Origin: UBA2779 sp965232615
GTDB taxonomy: Bacteria; Spirochaetota; Spirochaetia; DSM-2461
Direction: 5' to 3'
Assembly: GCA_965232615.1 (NCBI GenBank)
Contig: OZ246985.1
Location: 2,108,001-2,172,000, forward strand
Length of the DNA stretch: 64,000 bases
The translations under genes were made by a program, and so were the position numbers. Positions 34,998-44,200 of this stretch are shown here, in pieces; positions within the stretch are counted from its first letter, which is position 1; each line of letters begins with the position of its first letter. Below the pieces are notes generated by a model. It had not been told where the DNA came from. It searched no databases and saw only the letters and a program-made list of their open reading frames with translations.

Positions 34998-36367
34998 AAA
35001 TTGCGGGAACAAGACGACATTACTTTTATGCTCTTGTCATACTTTTCCTGATTCTAAGTGCTCTGTATCTCGGCGTATACAGTCACTACATGCCGGAATA
35101 CATTGACGACGCATGGTTTTTTTCATGGGCATGGAACCTTTACGAGCACGGTGAGTACCGGGATATTGTTTTTGGCGAACAGAATGGCGGAACTATTTTC
35201 TTTCAGCGTACACCGGCCATTGTCTATGGGGCAGTCGCCTCAATTCTGGGTTGGAGCCGGGGAGTGGCCATGGGTGTATCGAAACTCTTCGTTCTGGCAA
35301 CGGCGTTCATCTGGTATCGTATTGTCCGAAAGCTGGGATATCACCAGCGAATGGCTCTGGCTTTCGCAGGGATAATGCTGCTTCTGGAAGCCTATTTCGG
35401 GATTGCCAATAAACTGCGCCCGGAGCCATTAGCCCTGTTTCTCTGCTCGGCGGCCTTCCTGCTGTTTCTGCATGAACGTTATCTGTTTTCCGGTTTCATT
35501 CTGGGTATAGCAATAGAAAGCCATCCCTTTGCCGTCATTGGCGGATTCTGGGTTCTCGCATATCTGCTTGTTCTCTGGCCCAGGATAAAAGCCCGCCCAA
35601 AAGCATATATCTTACGTGCATTGAGATATACTGCCGGGTTGCTCTTTGGCTTTGGCTACTGGTATTGGCTCCATGGGGAAACTATGAGCCAGCTTGGTCA
35701 GGCCGCAGAAAAAGCTGTGGGCAATGTTTTTCTGGAGTATTTCTTTCTCCGCCGTTTTTCCTGGAGACACTGGCCTGAATTGGCTGTCATATTAACCGCC
35801 CTGATAGTCTTTATTATCCGCAGAAAATACAAAACGCATCCTTTTGTGCTACCTTTTCTAACTGCTGTAACGGTGATACCATTCATATTGACACGGGGAA
35901 ATCTGCATTACATTGTCTATATCTATCCCGCAGCCATATTGCTGATAGTTATCGTTGTCGAGGATTTGAAAGCCCTGCATCTGCTGGTGTATGCCATTCT
36001 GCTGTTTCAACTGCCTCAGTATGCCTGGCTGTTCCAACAGAACAGAAACTACAATCACCGGGAGTTCATGACCCGGCTGAAACAGGCAGTACCGCCGGAT
36101 GAAGCATTCATCTACGGCAATCCCAATGCCTGGTTTGCCTTTCAGGAAAGAAATTTTCATGCATACGGCTACTTCGGCCGTGCTGGATTGCTGTCTGACG
36201 AATGGCCGGATGAATTCGTGGTTATCGAAACATCTGATTTTATCCGCTGGTACGGTCAATCCGATATGGACAACGCCAGTTCAAGTTATACACGGGAAGA
36301 CCTGGCTGAATGGATATACTGGGATGGCAAGCCGGTTAAGGTGTACCGGCTGGTTCGTCGGGAATGA
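34994..36367 (+). CDS. GT-C-like multi-spanning membrane glycosyltransferase
   Basis: 457 aa with about ten hydrophobic segments and a soluble C-terminal part. The first external loop carries YIDDAWF (D38, D39), the position where PMT/ArnT-type GT-C enzymes have their acidic catalytic motif. Such enzymes use polyprenyl-phosphate sugars as donors on the outer face of the cytoplasmic membrane. It ends the operon after the GtrB-like and GtrA-like genes, so it is the best candidate for the final transfer to a surface acceptor (LPS-like lipid, protein or lipoprotein). Acceptor unknown. The 62-base gap to dapA is convergent and shows no clear terminator. Confidence 0.75.
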   Translation: MKIAGTRRHYFYALVILFLILSALYLGVYSHYMPEYIDDAWFFSWAWNLYEHGEYRDIVFGEQNGGTIFFQRTPAIVYGAVASILGWSRGVAMGVSKLFVLATAFIWYRIVRKLGYHQRMALAFAGIMLLLEAYFGIANKLRPEPLALFLCSAAFLLFLHERYLFSGFILGIAIESHPFAVIGGFWVLAYLLVLWPRIKARPKAYILRALRYTAGLLFGFGYWYWLHGETMSQLGQAAEKAVGNVFLEYFFLRRFSWRHWPELAVILTALIVFIIRRKYKTHPFVLPFLTAVTVIPFILTRGNLHYIVYIYPAAILLIVIVVEDLKALHLLVYAILLFQLPQYAWLFQQNRNYNHREFMTRLKQAVPPDEAFIYGNPNAWFAFQERNFHAYGYFGRAGLLSDEWPDEFVVIETSDFIRWYGQSDMDNASSSYTREDLAEWIYWDGKPVKVYRLVRRE

Positions 36368-36429
36368 TCCAGTTATAAGTCAACAGAGTGTCGTGTATTC
36401 CAATAACTGTACTGCTATGTAGAGATTTC

Positions 36430-37305
36430 TTAAGCCAGGTTCATGTTTTTCAGCATCAGATCAAGTTTCTTAACTGTATCATTCATGGGATGGCAGAGGG
36501 GAAGCCTCCAAATGGGTTCTATCATGCCCATCTTTGAAAGACAATACTTTACAGGAATGGGGTTTGTTTCCAGAAACATGGCTTTGAAGAGAGGGAGCAA
36601 TTCAAAATGCATGGATCTGGCCTGATCCAGTCTACCGTTGATTGCGGCATCTATCATTTCACTCATCTGCCTGGGGATAATGTTTGAAGCAACGGAAATA
36701 ACACCATCACCTCCCATCAGCATAAGAGGAAGGGCCATGTTGTCATCTCCTGAAAGAACAGCAAAGTCCCCAGGTTTGGATTCCAGTACATCCATCATCT
36801 GACTCAGTTCCCCAGAGGCCTCCTTGACAGCAACAACATTGGGGTGAGCAGAAATTTTTATTAATGTTGAGGTTTCAATGTTTATTCCTGTTCTACCTTT
36901 AATATTATAAACAACGAGAGGTAAATCAATCGCATCAGCGATAGCAGTATAGTGCTGGAAAAGTCCTTCCTGTGTCGGTTTATTGTAATAAGGTGCAACT
37001 TGCAGGCTGGCAGCTGCCCCAAGATTCTTAGCGATTCTCGTCATGCGAATTGCTTCATCGGTACTATTCGAACCCGTTCCTGCTATGACAGGAATTCTGC
37101 CATCAGCTTTTCGGAGTACACGTTCCACAACAGCCAGGTTCTCTTCATGACTCACTGTTGGGCTTTCACCCGTGGTTCCCATTGGTACCAGAGCATTGAC
37201 ACCATTATCAATCTGGAAGTCAATTAAATGGTCTAGAGCTTCGCCATCTATTGAGCCATCTTTCCTAAAGGGTGTTACCAACGCCGTTAAAACACCTGAA
37301 TACAT
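36430..37305 (-). CDS. dapA: 4-hydroxy-tetrahydrodipicolinate synthase DapA
   Basis: 291 aa. It condenses pyruvate with aspartate semialdehyde in lysine/diaminopimelate synthesis. GVLTALVTPFRKDGSID, ALVPMGTTGESPTVSHEE, VIAGTGSNSTDEAI, PYYNKPTQEGLFQHY, VYNIKGRTGINI and the Schiff-base lysine in VVAVKEASG are all conserved. The second ATG (37305) is chosen because AGGAGG lies six bases before it and directly abuts the first ATG at 37311. dapB lies about 100 bases upstream in the same direction. Confidence 0.96.
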   Translation of the reverse strand: MYSGVLTALVTPFRKDGSIDGEALDHLIDFQIDNGVNALVPMGTTGESPTVSHEENLAVVERVLRKADGRIPVIAGTGSNSTDEAIRMTRIAKNLGAAASLQVAPYYNKPTQEGLFQHYTAIADAIDLPLVVYNIKGRTGINIETSTLIKISAHPNVVAVKEASGELSQMMDVLESKPGDFAVLSGDDNMALPLMLMGGDGVISVASNIIPRQMSEMIDAAINGRLDQARSMHFELLPLFKAMFLETNPIPVKYCLSKMGMIEPIWRLPLCHPMNDTVKKLDLMLKNMNLA

Positions 37306-37402
37306 TTCCATCCTCCTGTTACATCAAGCATCTCTGAAAAACTTCCATTCCAGATATGTCATGTATCAATAACAATCTCATTACCGGATCACCATGGCAT
37401 TT

Positions 37403-38158
37403 TTACAGAGGTGTTCCTTTCAGAAAATCGTTAAAGAATTCATCAGCTCCATGCCAACCAGTTTTATTTCTCAGCCATTCTAAACCAAGAACCGCACCCG
37501 AAGCAAATCCCCCACGATGGCGAGCCTGATGTTCAATTGTGAGGAAATCAAATGAAGAATCTATCCTCATCTCATGTATACCAGGAACAGATCCAACACG
37601 GATAGCTGAAACCTGGATGACATCTCCAGGGACAGGACCATCCGGTAAATCCTTAATTATTTTATTCTTCCTGTCCAGTTCTGCCAGTACACCTTCAGCC
37701 GCCGTAATGGCTGTTCCCGATGGATAATCGGCCTTACCGGTATGGTGGTACTCAGTAAGGGAAACATCATATTCCTGCAGTCTGTTAATAAGTCTGGCTG
37801 CTGCTGCTGTTAAGTGAAAAAATATATGGGCACCTATTGAGAAATTAGATCCCTGCAACAGGGCACCAGAATTATTTTCATAGAGTGATCTGGCCCTATC
37901 AGCAAGGCTGTCCCAGCCAGTAGTACCGATAACAACGGGCAAGCCAGAAGCTGCATAGACCTCCAATCGGTCTGCTATCCCCCCGGCCAGAGCAAACTCT
38001 ATAACACCATCGGCTTCCTCAAGGATAGAACTCGTCAGTCTTTCAATATCACCTGCACCAGCAGAATCCACTCGCTGAAGCACAGAATGCCCACGCAAAT
38101 TGAGCTGCTCCTCAACCATTTTCCCCATTCGTCCATAGCCGATAATTACAACCTTCAT
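37403..38158 (-). CDS. dapB: 4-hydroxy-tetrahydrodipicolinate reductase DapB
   Basis: 251 aa. It is the next enzyme after DapA in the pathway. VVIIGYGRMGKMVEEQL is the NAD(P)H-binding motif; PVVIGTTGWD, GSNFSIGAHIFFHL, and the catalytic/substrate motif YHHTGKADYPSGTAI (normally E.HH..K.DAPSGTA) are visible. The ribosome site overlaps the end of pta, whose stop is one base upstream, so pta-dapB is a coupled pair and dapA follows. Placing pta directly ahead of dapB is uncommon but not functionally informative. Confidence 0.94.
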   Translation of the reverse strand: MKVVIIGYGRMGKMVEEQLNLRGHSVLQRVDSAGAGDIERLTSSILEEADGVIEFALAGGIADRLEVYAASGLPVVIGTTGWDSLADRARSLYENNSGALLQGSNFSIGAHIFFHLTAAAARLINRLQEYDVSLTEYHHTGKADYPSGTAITAAEGVLAELDRKNKIIKDLPDGPVPGDVIQVSAIRVGSVPGIHEMRIDSSFDFLTIEHQARHRGGFASGAVLGLEWLRNKTGWHGADEFFNDFLKGTPL

Positions 38159-38159
38159 C

Positions 38160-39155
38160 TTACCTCACCTGGACCAAAGTGATTGCACAGGTATTAACAA
38201 TGTCATCAACAGAGGCACCTCTGGAAAGATCACTGACTGGTCTATTGAATCCTTGAAGAAATGGACCATAAGCACCAGCTCCTGAAAATTGCTGGGCAAG
38301 TTTGTAACCAATATTTCCAGACTGAAGGTCCGGGAAAACAAGGGTGTTTGCCTGTCCTGCAACCGGTGAACCGGGAGCCTTTTTCTCACCAACAGAAGGA
38401 ACAATTGCAGCATCCAACTGCAATTCCCCATCAACAATCAAATCCGGCTCTCTCTGACGTACAAGTTCTAACGCATTTTGAACTTTGTCAACCAGAGGGT
38501 GTGATGCTGATCCTTTCGTGGAAAACGAAAGCATGGCGACTCTGGGTTCGGTTTGCAGATAAGTTCGGCAGGATAATGCTGCGGCCAGAGTGATTTCTAC
38601 TAATTGATTGACTGTGGGTTCAGGGATGGTGGCACAGTCCGAAAAAATAAACAGACCATGTTCACCCCTGTGTTTATCCGGGAAATCCATAACGAAACAC
38701 GATGATGCTGAACGTACTCCCGGTGCTGTTTTAATAATTGTAAAACCGGCAACTAATACTTTCGCTGTGGGACTCTCTGCTCCGGCCACCAGAGCATCGG
38801 CATCCCCCTGTGCAACCATCATTGCCCCCCAGTTGATCGGATCCATAATTTTTTCCCGAGCTTCATCAATAGTCAGCCCCTTGTGTTTCCTCAAAGCATG
38901 GTATTCACTGGCATAAGATTCCAGTTTGTCATTCGTCGTCGGGTTGACAATGGAAAAACCATCAATACTCACTTCGGCACTGTTGGCAGCCTGTTCTACA
39001 GCATCAGCATCACCAACAAGGTAAACAGTTCCAGCAATTTTTTTATCAATGATGATCCGGGCGGCGTTCAATGTTCGCGGTTCAGTGCTTTCAGGAAGAA
39101 CAAGGGTACGGCCCATTGTGCATGCTTTTTTTATCATTTTTTCACTGAAGGTCAT
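38160..39155 (-). CDS. pta: Phosphate acetyltransferase
   Basis: 331 aa, the short single-domain type of Pta. It interconverts acetyl-CoA and acetyl phosphate, usually with acetate kinase, in fermentative acetate production. Conserved parts are LVLPESTEPRTLNAARII, INWGAMMVAQGDADALVAGA, TAKVLVAGFTIIKTAPGVRSASS, RVAMLSFSTKGSA, DGELQLDAAIVP and ANTLVFPDLQSGNIGYKLAQQFSGAGAYGPFLQGFNRPVSDLSRGAS. No ackA is seen here. Repeat element 5 lies about 120 bases upstream of its start. Confidence 0.95.
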   Translation of the reverse strand: MTFSEKMIKKACTMGRTLVLPESTEPRTLNAARIIIDKKIAGTVYLVGDADAVEQAANSAEVSIDGFSIVNPTTNDKLESYASEYHALRKHKGLTIDEAREKIMDPINWGAMMVAQGDADALVAGAESPTAKVLVAGFTIIKTAPGVRSASSCFVMDFPDKHRGEHGLFIFSDCATIPEPTVNQLVEITLAAALSCRTYLQTEPRVAMLSFSTKGSASHPLVDKVQNALELVRQREPDLIVDGELQLDAAIVPSVGEKKAPGSPVAGQANTLVFPDLQSGNIGYKLAQQFSGAGAYGPFLQGFNRPVSDLSRGASVDDIVNTCAITLVQVR

Positions 39156-39278
39156 GCTCTGGTTCCCTTTTGTATAGATTTCAGGGATTATATCATGTTT
39201 CCAGAAGAAGGTGAAGCATGGTATATTCCATGAAAACCATCTGCTGCCTAATACAGCAGAATCCCTGGAGAGTATTAA

Positions 39279-39918
39279 GGCAACCTCTAAAAATCCTTTT
39301 TTGGATTTTGGCGCATTGGCGGTGCGTTCCTCGGAGCTTTGCTCCTGCGGTACGCACCTGATTAAATTTTTTCTTGATGCAAGGCGGTAAAAGCGGAGCT
39401 AGCTTAAGTGGTTGGCGGTGCGTTCCTCGGAGCTTTGCTCCTGCGGTACGCACCTGATTAAATTTTTTCTTGATGCAAGGCGGTAAAAGCGGAGCTAGCT
39501 TAAGTGGTTGGCGGTGCGTTCCTCGGAGCTTTGCTCCTGCGGTACGCACCTGATTAAATTTTTTCTTGATGCAAAGCGGTAAAAGCGGAGCTAGCTTAAG
39601 TGGTTGGCGGTGCGTTCCTCGGAGCTTTGCTCCTGCGGTACGCACCTGATTAAATTTTTTCTTGATGCAAAGCGGTAAAAGCGGAGCTAGCTTAAGTGGT
39701 TGGCGGTGCGTTCCTCGGAGCTTTGCTCCTGCGGTACGCACCTGATTAAATTTTTTCTTGATGCAAAGCGGTAAAAGCGGAGCTAGCTTAAGTGGTTGGC
39801 GGTGCGTTCCTCGGAGCTTTGCTCCTGCGGTACGCACCTGATTACGTGAGCATTTTGACAACGCAGTAGCGGCAGAAAAGATCGAGTCAAGAACTAAATG
39901 GGTTTTTTGGAGGTGCCC
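39279..39918. mobile_element. MITE-like element 5 (6 palindrome units), largest copy
   Basis: About 640 bp. Left end GGCAACCTCTAAAAATCC, right end GGTTTTTTGGAGGTGCCC. Six palindromes repeat with a 96-bp period; the long spacer contains TTAAATTTTTTCTTGATGC and AAAGCGGAGCTAGCTTAAG. Flanks TTAA and TCAA differ at one base. It occupies most of the gap between pta and the HD-domain gene. The units are nearly identical, which points to recent tandem amplification. Confidence 0.85.
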
Positions 39919-39978
39919 TCAATTTCTTCTGGAATATTGAGATCAGAAATCTACTCAGGGAACTTCGCAGATTCCTCT

Positions 39979-40560
39979 CTAAGCAATGCCAACACTCCCC
40001 GCCAATCCAATTTCCTTCGCAACCATCTGCATACCAGCCAATGTGTTTGCAATTACATCATCAAGTGGCTCATTCAGCATTTCTGCCCCCCTGGTGATGA
40101 GATCGCGATCGGCTCCCGCCGCAAAGGATCGCTCCTTCCATTTCTTCTTAATCGACTTGATCTTCATGTCAAGAATACTCCTGGAAGGACGAACCAGTGC
40201 TGCAGCATTGATGAGTCCGGTCAACTCATCAATGGTGTAGAGAACTTTTTCCATATGAGATTCTGGTTTTTCACTGGTAAACATTTCCCAGGCATGGCTA
40301 CGGATCGAACGAATCCAATCCTCAGGCCAGCCCTCATCACGTAGAATTGAACTTGTCCGATCACAATGCTCCTCAGGAAACTGCTCCCAGTCCAAATCAT
40401 GAACTAATCCAATAAGTCCCCATTTGTCTGGATCCTCTCCATGCTTCTCAGCGTAGAATCTCATGACGGCTTCCACAGCCTTTGCATGATTAATCAGATT
40501 CTCGGATTTAGTATAAGTTTTTAAGAGTGCTAATGCATCTTTCCTCGTTGGTAATCCCAT
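39979..40560 (-). CDS. HD-domain hydrolase
   Basis: 193 aa. The HD metal motifs are visible: LINHAKAVEAVMRFYAE (H), IGLVHDLDWEQFPEEHC (HD) and RSIRSHAWEMFT (H), then a C-terminal D in YTIDELTGLINAAAL. This is the common stand-alone HDIG-related hydrolase found in many bacteria, probably acting on a nucleotide or phosphate ester. It is flanked on both sides by repeat elements 5 and 6 and appears monocistronic. The ATG at 40560 has only a weak ribosome site. Confidence 0.82.
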   Translation of the reverse strand: MGLPTRKDALALLKTYTKSENLINHAKAVEAVMRFYAEKHGEDPDKWGLIGLVHDLDWEQFPEEHCDRTSSILRDEGWPEDWIRSIRSHAWEMFTSEKPESHMEKVLYTIDELTGLINAAALVRPSRSILDMKIKSIKKKWKERSFAAGADRDLITRGAEMLNEPLDDVIANTLAGMQMVAKEIGLAGSVGIA

Positions 40561-40622
40561 GTTTGGAAGGATACTATATGCCGGGAATATTGTAAAGGAC
40601 TGGTGGTGGAGAATTGACAGAG

Positions 40623-41072
40623 GGCAACCTCTAAAAAAAACGCTTTTGGAATTTGGCGCATTGGCGGTGTGTTCCTCGGAGCTTTGCTCCTGCGGTACGC
40701 ACCTGCTTAAATTTTTTCTTGATGCAAGGCGGCAAAAGCGGAGCTAGATTAAGCGGTTGGCGGTGCGTTCCTCGGAGCTTTGCTCCTGCGGTACGCACCT
40801 GCTTAAATTTTTTCTTGATGCAAGGCGGCAAAAGCGGAGCTAGATTAAGCGGTTGGCGGTGCGTTCCTCGGAGCTTTGCTCCTGCGGTACGCACCTGCTT
40901 ACATTTTTTCTTGATGCAAGGCGGCAAAAGCAGAGCTAGCTTAAGCGGTTGGCGGTGCGTTCCTCGGAGCTTTGCTCCTGCGGTACGCACCTGCTTACAT
41001 GAGCATTTTGACAACGCAACAGCGAGGAAAAAAAACAAGCCAGAAACGAAATAAGGTTATTTAGAGGTGCCC
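40623..41072. mobile_element. MITE-like element 6 (4 palindrome units), TSD AGAG
   Basis: 450 bp with the same 96-bp unit and spacer as element 5, so the two are close relatives. AGAG is directly repeated at 40619-40622 and 41073-41076 (CAGAG if the last C of the right end is counted as flank). Ends are GGCAACCTCTAAAAAAAAC and TTATTTAGAGGTGCCC. No coding gene is found between the HD gene and the large lipoprotein apart from this element. Confidence 0.87.
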
Positions 41073-41208
41073 AGAGGCTGAATACTTCAGATCCACCCGA
41101 ATCCAAAATGAAACCAATGTGTCTGTGCGGCATGAATTGTGTATCGAAAACCAGTTTATTGCTTCGAGGTGCTGAAATTGAAATACAACTGGATTCTAAA
41201 CGCTCTTT

Positions 41209-44200
41209 TTATTGTCTGACCAGACGGATTCCACTCTTTCCTGGTGAATCATACAGTGAGGGATAGGAGAAGGTTGTCTCAAACCAGAACAACTGATCAT
41301 TCCAGTCATAAATTCCCCCTCCTCTAACGGTGCGTCCCCAGGACTGACTACTGATTACTTCATCTTTTGATGGTCCTATTGGGTCGGTCTGACCATCCCG
41401 GGAATAATTATAGGTCGATCCAAATCCTACCCAATCCCAGCAGAATTCTCTTACGTTTCCACTCATGTCAAATAGATTCAATTCGTTTGGCAGTAACTCG
41501 CCCCCAATATGAGCATTCTCTCCGTAATTGCTGTTATTCCCATACCAGGTAACATCATCATGATTATTGCTCCCTGCGTATTTGTAGCCCATTGATATTG
41601 GACCTCCACGACCGGCATATTCCCACTCAGCATCAGTTGGCAACCGAAAGCCATTGGCATTCCAGTTCACCGTTACATCATCAACACCGCCGGAACCAAA
41701 GGTGTAAACCTTTTCCAATCCTCTCTGTCCACTCAGCCAATTAGCATATCTCAATGCTCCATACCAGGACACATTGAAGACGGAGACTCTGATATCCGAA
41801 GCCATTTTATTACCTTGAAAAACAAATCTCTGGTTGCCGGTATCATCCTGTTTAATCGGGTGATACACTCCCACCTCAAAAACAAATACCGGGATGTTGT
41901 CAATGGTGAGATAGTTGCCAGATGTCGATTGTTCAAACTGTATTTCCACACTGGTGTCATTCAGGAATTGCAGAAACTCCTCATGGGTTACTTCCAGCGG
42001 ATTAATGGAATACGACGATAGAGTTACCTTCTGATCGGAATTTTCACCCATCATAAAAGTACCACCTGGTACAAAAACATAGCCGTCTTCGAGATCTTCA
42101 ATGGAATTGAACTGAGTACCATCCGCCAGTGTCACTATATTTTCTCCATGCTGACTGGCATCATAAGCGACCAGCACTCGCGTTTGACTCCACGATCCCG
42201 GGTTTTTTCCTGTATCCAGTGCACGTACACGCCAGTAATGAATTTTGTACTGACTCAATGTTGAGGATGGTAGATAACGGGCATCTTGCACTAAGGTGGA
42301 ATTTGATGTATCCACCAGTTGAGATTTATTATCGACAAGCTGGATTTCATATGCCTCTGCATGCTGCACCACATCCCAACTAAGTTCGTAGGGCTTGCTG
42401 TCGGTCATCGCATACAGAGGAGTCATACCACTGATTTGACTGTCTACGATGTTTATTGACCAGACAGCCGTCCAACTGCCGCTGTTGCCGAAAGCATCAA
42501 CCGCTTGAATCCGCCAATTGTATCGGCCTAAAGTTAACACTTCACTGTCAGCAGGGGTATAGCTTGTACCATACACCGGAATTACAGGAGCAGATTCAAG
42601 ACTGGATGAATCCTCAGCAATCTGCAATCTGTAGGATGCGGCACCTGACGCACTATTCCAGACAACTCTGGGGGTTTGATCAAAAAGGAACTCATCGTTT
42701 ACAGGTTCAACAAGGCTCAAGCGACCATCACTGACCGAAAACTTCTGTATTGGAGACCATTGGGAAACTGTTTCATTTCCACTCACTGAACGCACCTGCC
42801 AGTACCAGACACCCAGGGACAAATCTTGAAGTGGCAGATACTCTTCCCCTGATATAACATCGACAGGAACAGATGCCGCAACCATATTCAAACTGTTCGT
42901 AAGAAGAATCTGATATTTTTCTGCATCATCGACAGGTTCCCAGCTGAGGGACTGTCTGGTGTTATATGTAACAGTACCATCATCAGGTTTCAACCCACTG
43001 ACAACAGGGAGAGAATCAATGCTGAAAGAGGATACTTTACTCCAGAATCCCACCTGACCATACACATCCACAGCTCTGACTCGCCAGAAATACATCTGGT
43101 TTGCATCCAGGGGGTTCTTAGGTGTGTAGTCTGATTCTGACAAGTCAATGATATCCGATCTCATGAAAGAAGAACCGGCCCGAGTGATCTGCAACTGATA
43201 GGAAACAGTATCGCTCACCTCATCCCAGCTCAATGTGGGAGTTCTATCATCTAACATGGAATTGACTGGAGGCTGTAGATTTCTTACTATTCCCCATTGT
43301 TTTCTGAATCGTATGATATCGCTCCATTCACCTTCTTCGCCTTTTTGTCCAATAGCTCTGGCACGCCAATGCCAGGCACCATTCGGCAATGCTTCAATTG
43401 CATGAAAAGAGTCTTCAACTTCCACTGAATGCATATTGACCATCATCATGGCATCCCATATCTGAATCTGATAGCTGGCGGCACCATCCACAGAATCCCA
43501 ATGGAACGGAACGATAGCTCTGGTAACGATCTCATCTTCTGAAGGGCTCAGAGCACTCATGCCACTATTCCATCGGTCTGGAGATTCATGACCTGGTTCC
43601 TTACCTCTCCAGGGTCGACCACTACCAGGAGAATCCCAATATGGCCATCGGCCCTCACGTTTATTCTTCTGCTTATCCTTATAGCGCCCTCCCCAGTCAG
43701 CCATTGGTTTCAATCGATAGCCGTCTGCCCATGGGATCAGAATGGCTTCTCCAGAAAAGAACCTGTAAGCAGGATCCTTTCCTTCGGCTGAACTGCGGCG
43801 GTTGCAGAACTCAATCGCTTCCTTGAAATCAGACTCGTCTGGTGGCAACTGGGATGAAGCATCCCAGGCAAAGAACTCACCCATAAGATCCTCCCATTCC
43901 TCCATGGAAATTTCAGATGGATCTATGTAAATATGTTCATCAGATTCATCATAATGATTTTCTCTGTCGTTTTCGTCAGATGCTTTCTTTGATTCATCAT
44001 CATGTTTTTTCTTATCTTCTATACTCTCTTTATCCTCGACAGTGTTTTCGTCAGATGCTTTCTTTGGTTCATCATCATGTTTTTTCTTATCTTCTTTACT
44101 CTCTTTATCCTCGACAGTGTTTTCGTCAGTATCATTCGATTCCTGATCGGATTTTTCCTGTGATTTTACGAAATAAACATAGACCGTACTCCATTCGCTC

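Noticed and set aside
39279..41072. CRISPR-like array of regularly spaced repeats
   Set aside because: The spacers are identical within each array, the repeats are 40-bp palindromes inside elements with terminal inverted repeats, and no cas genes are nearby.
41209..42100. Diversity-generating retroelement target in the FGE-like C-terminus
   Set aside because: No reverse transcriptase, no template repeat and no adenine-biased variable stretch were seen in the window.
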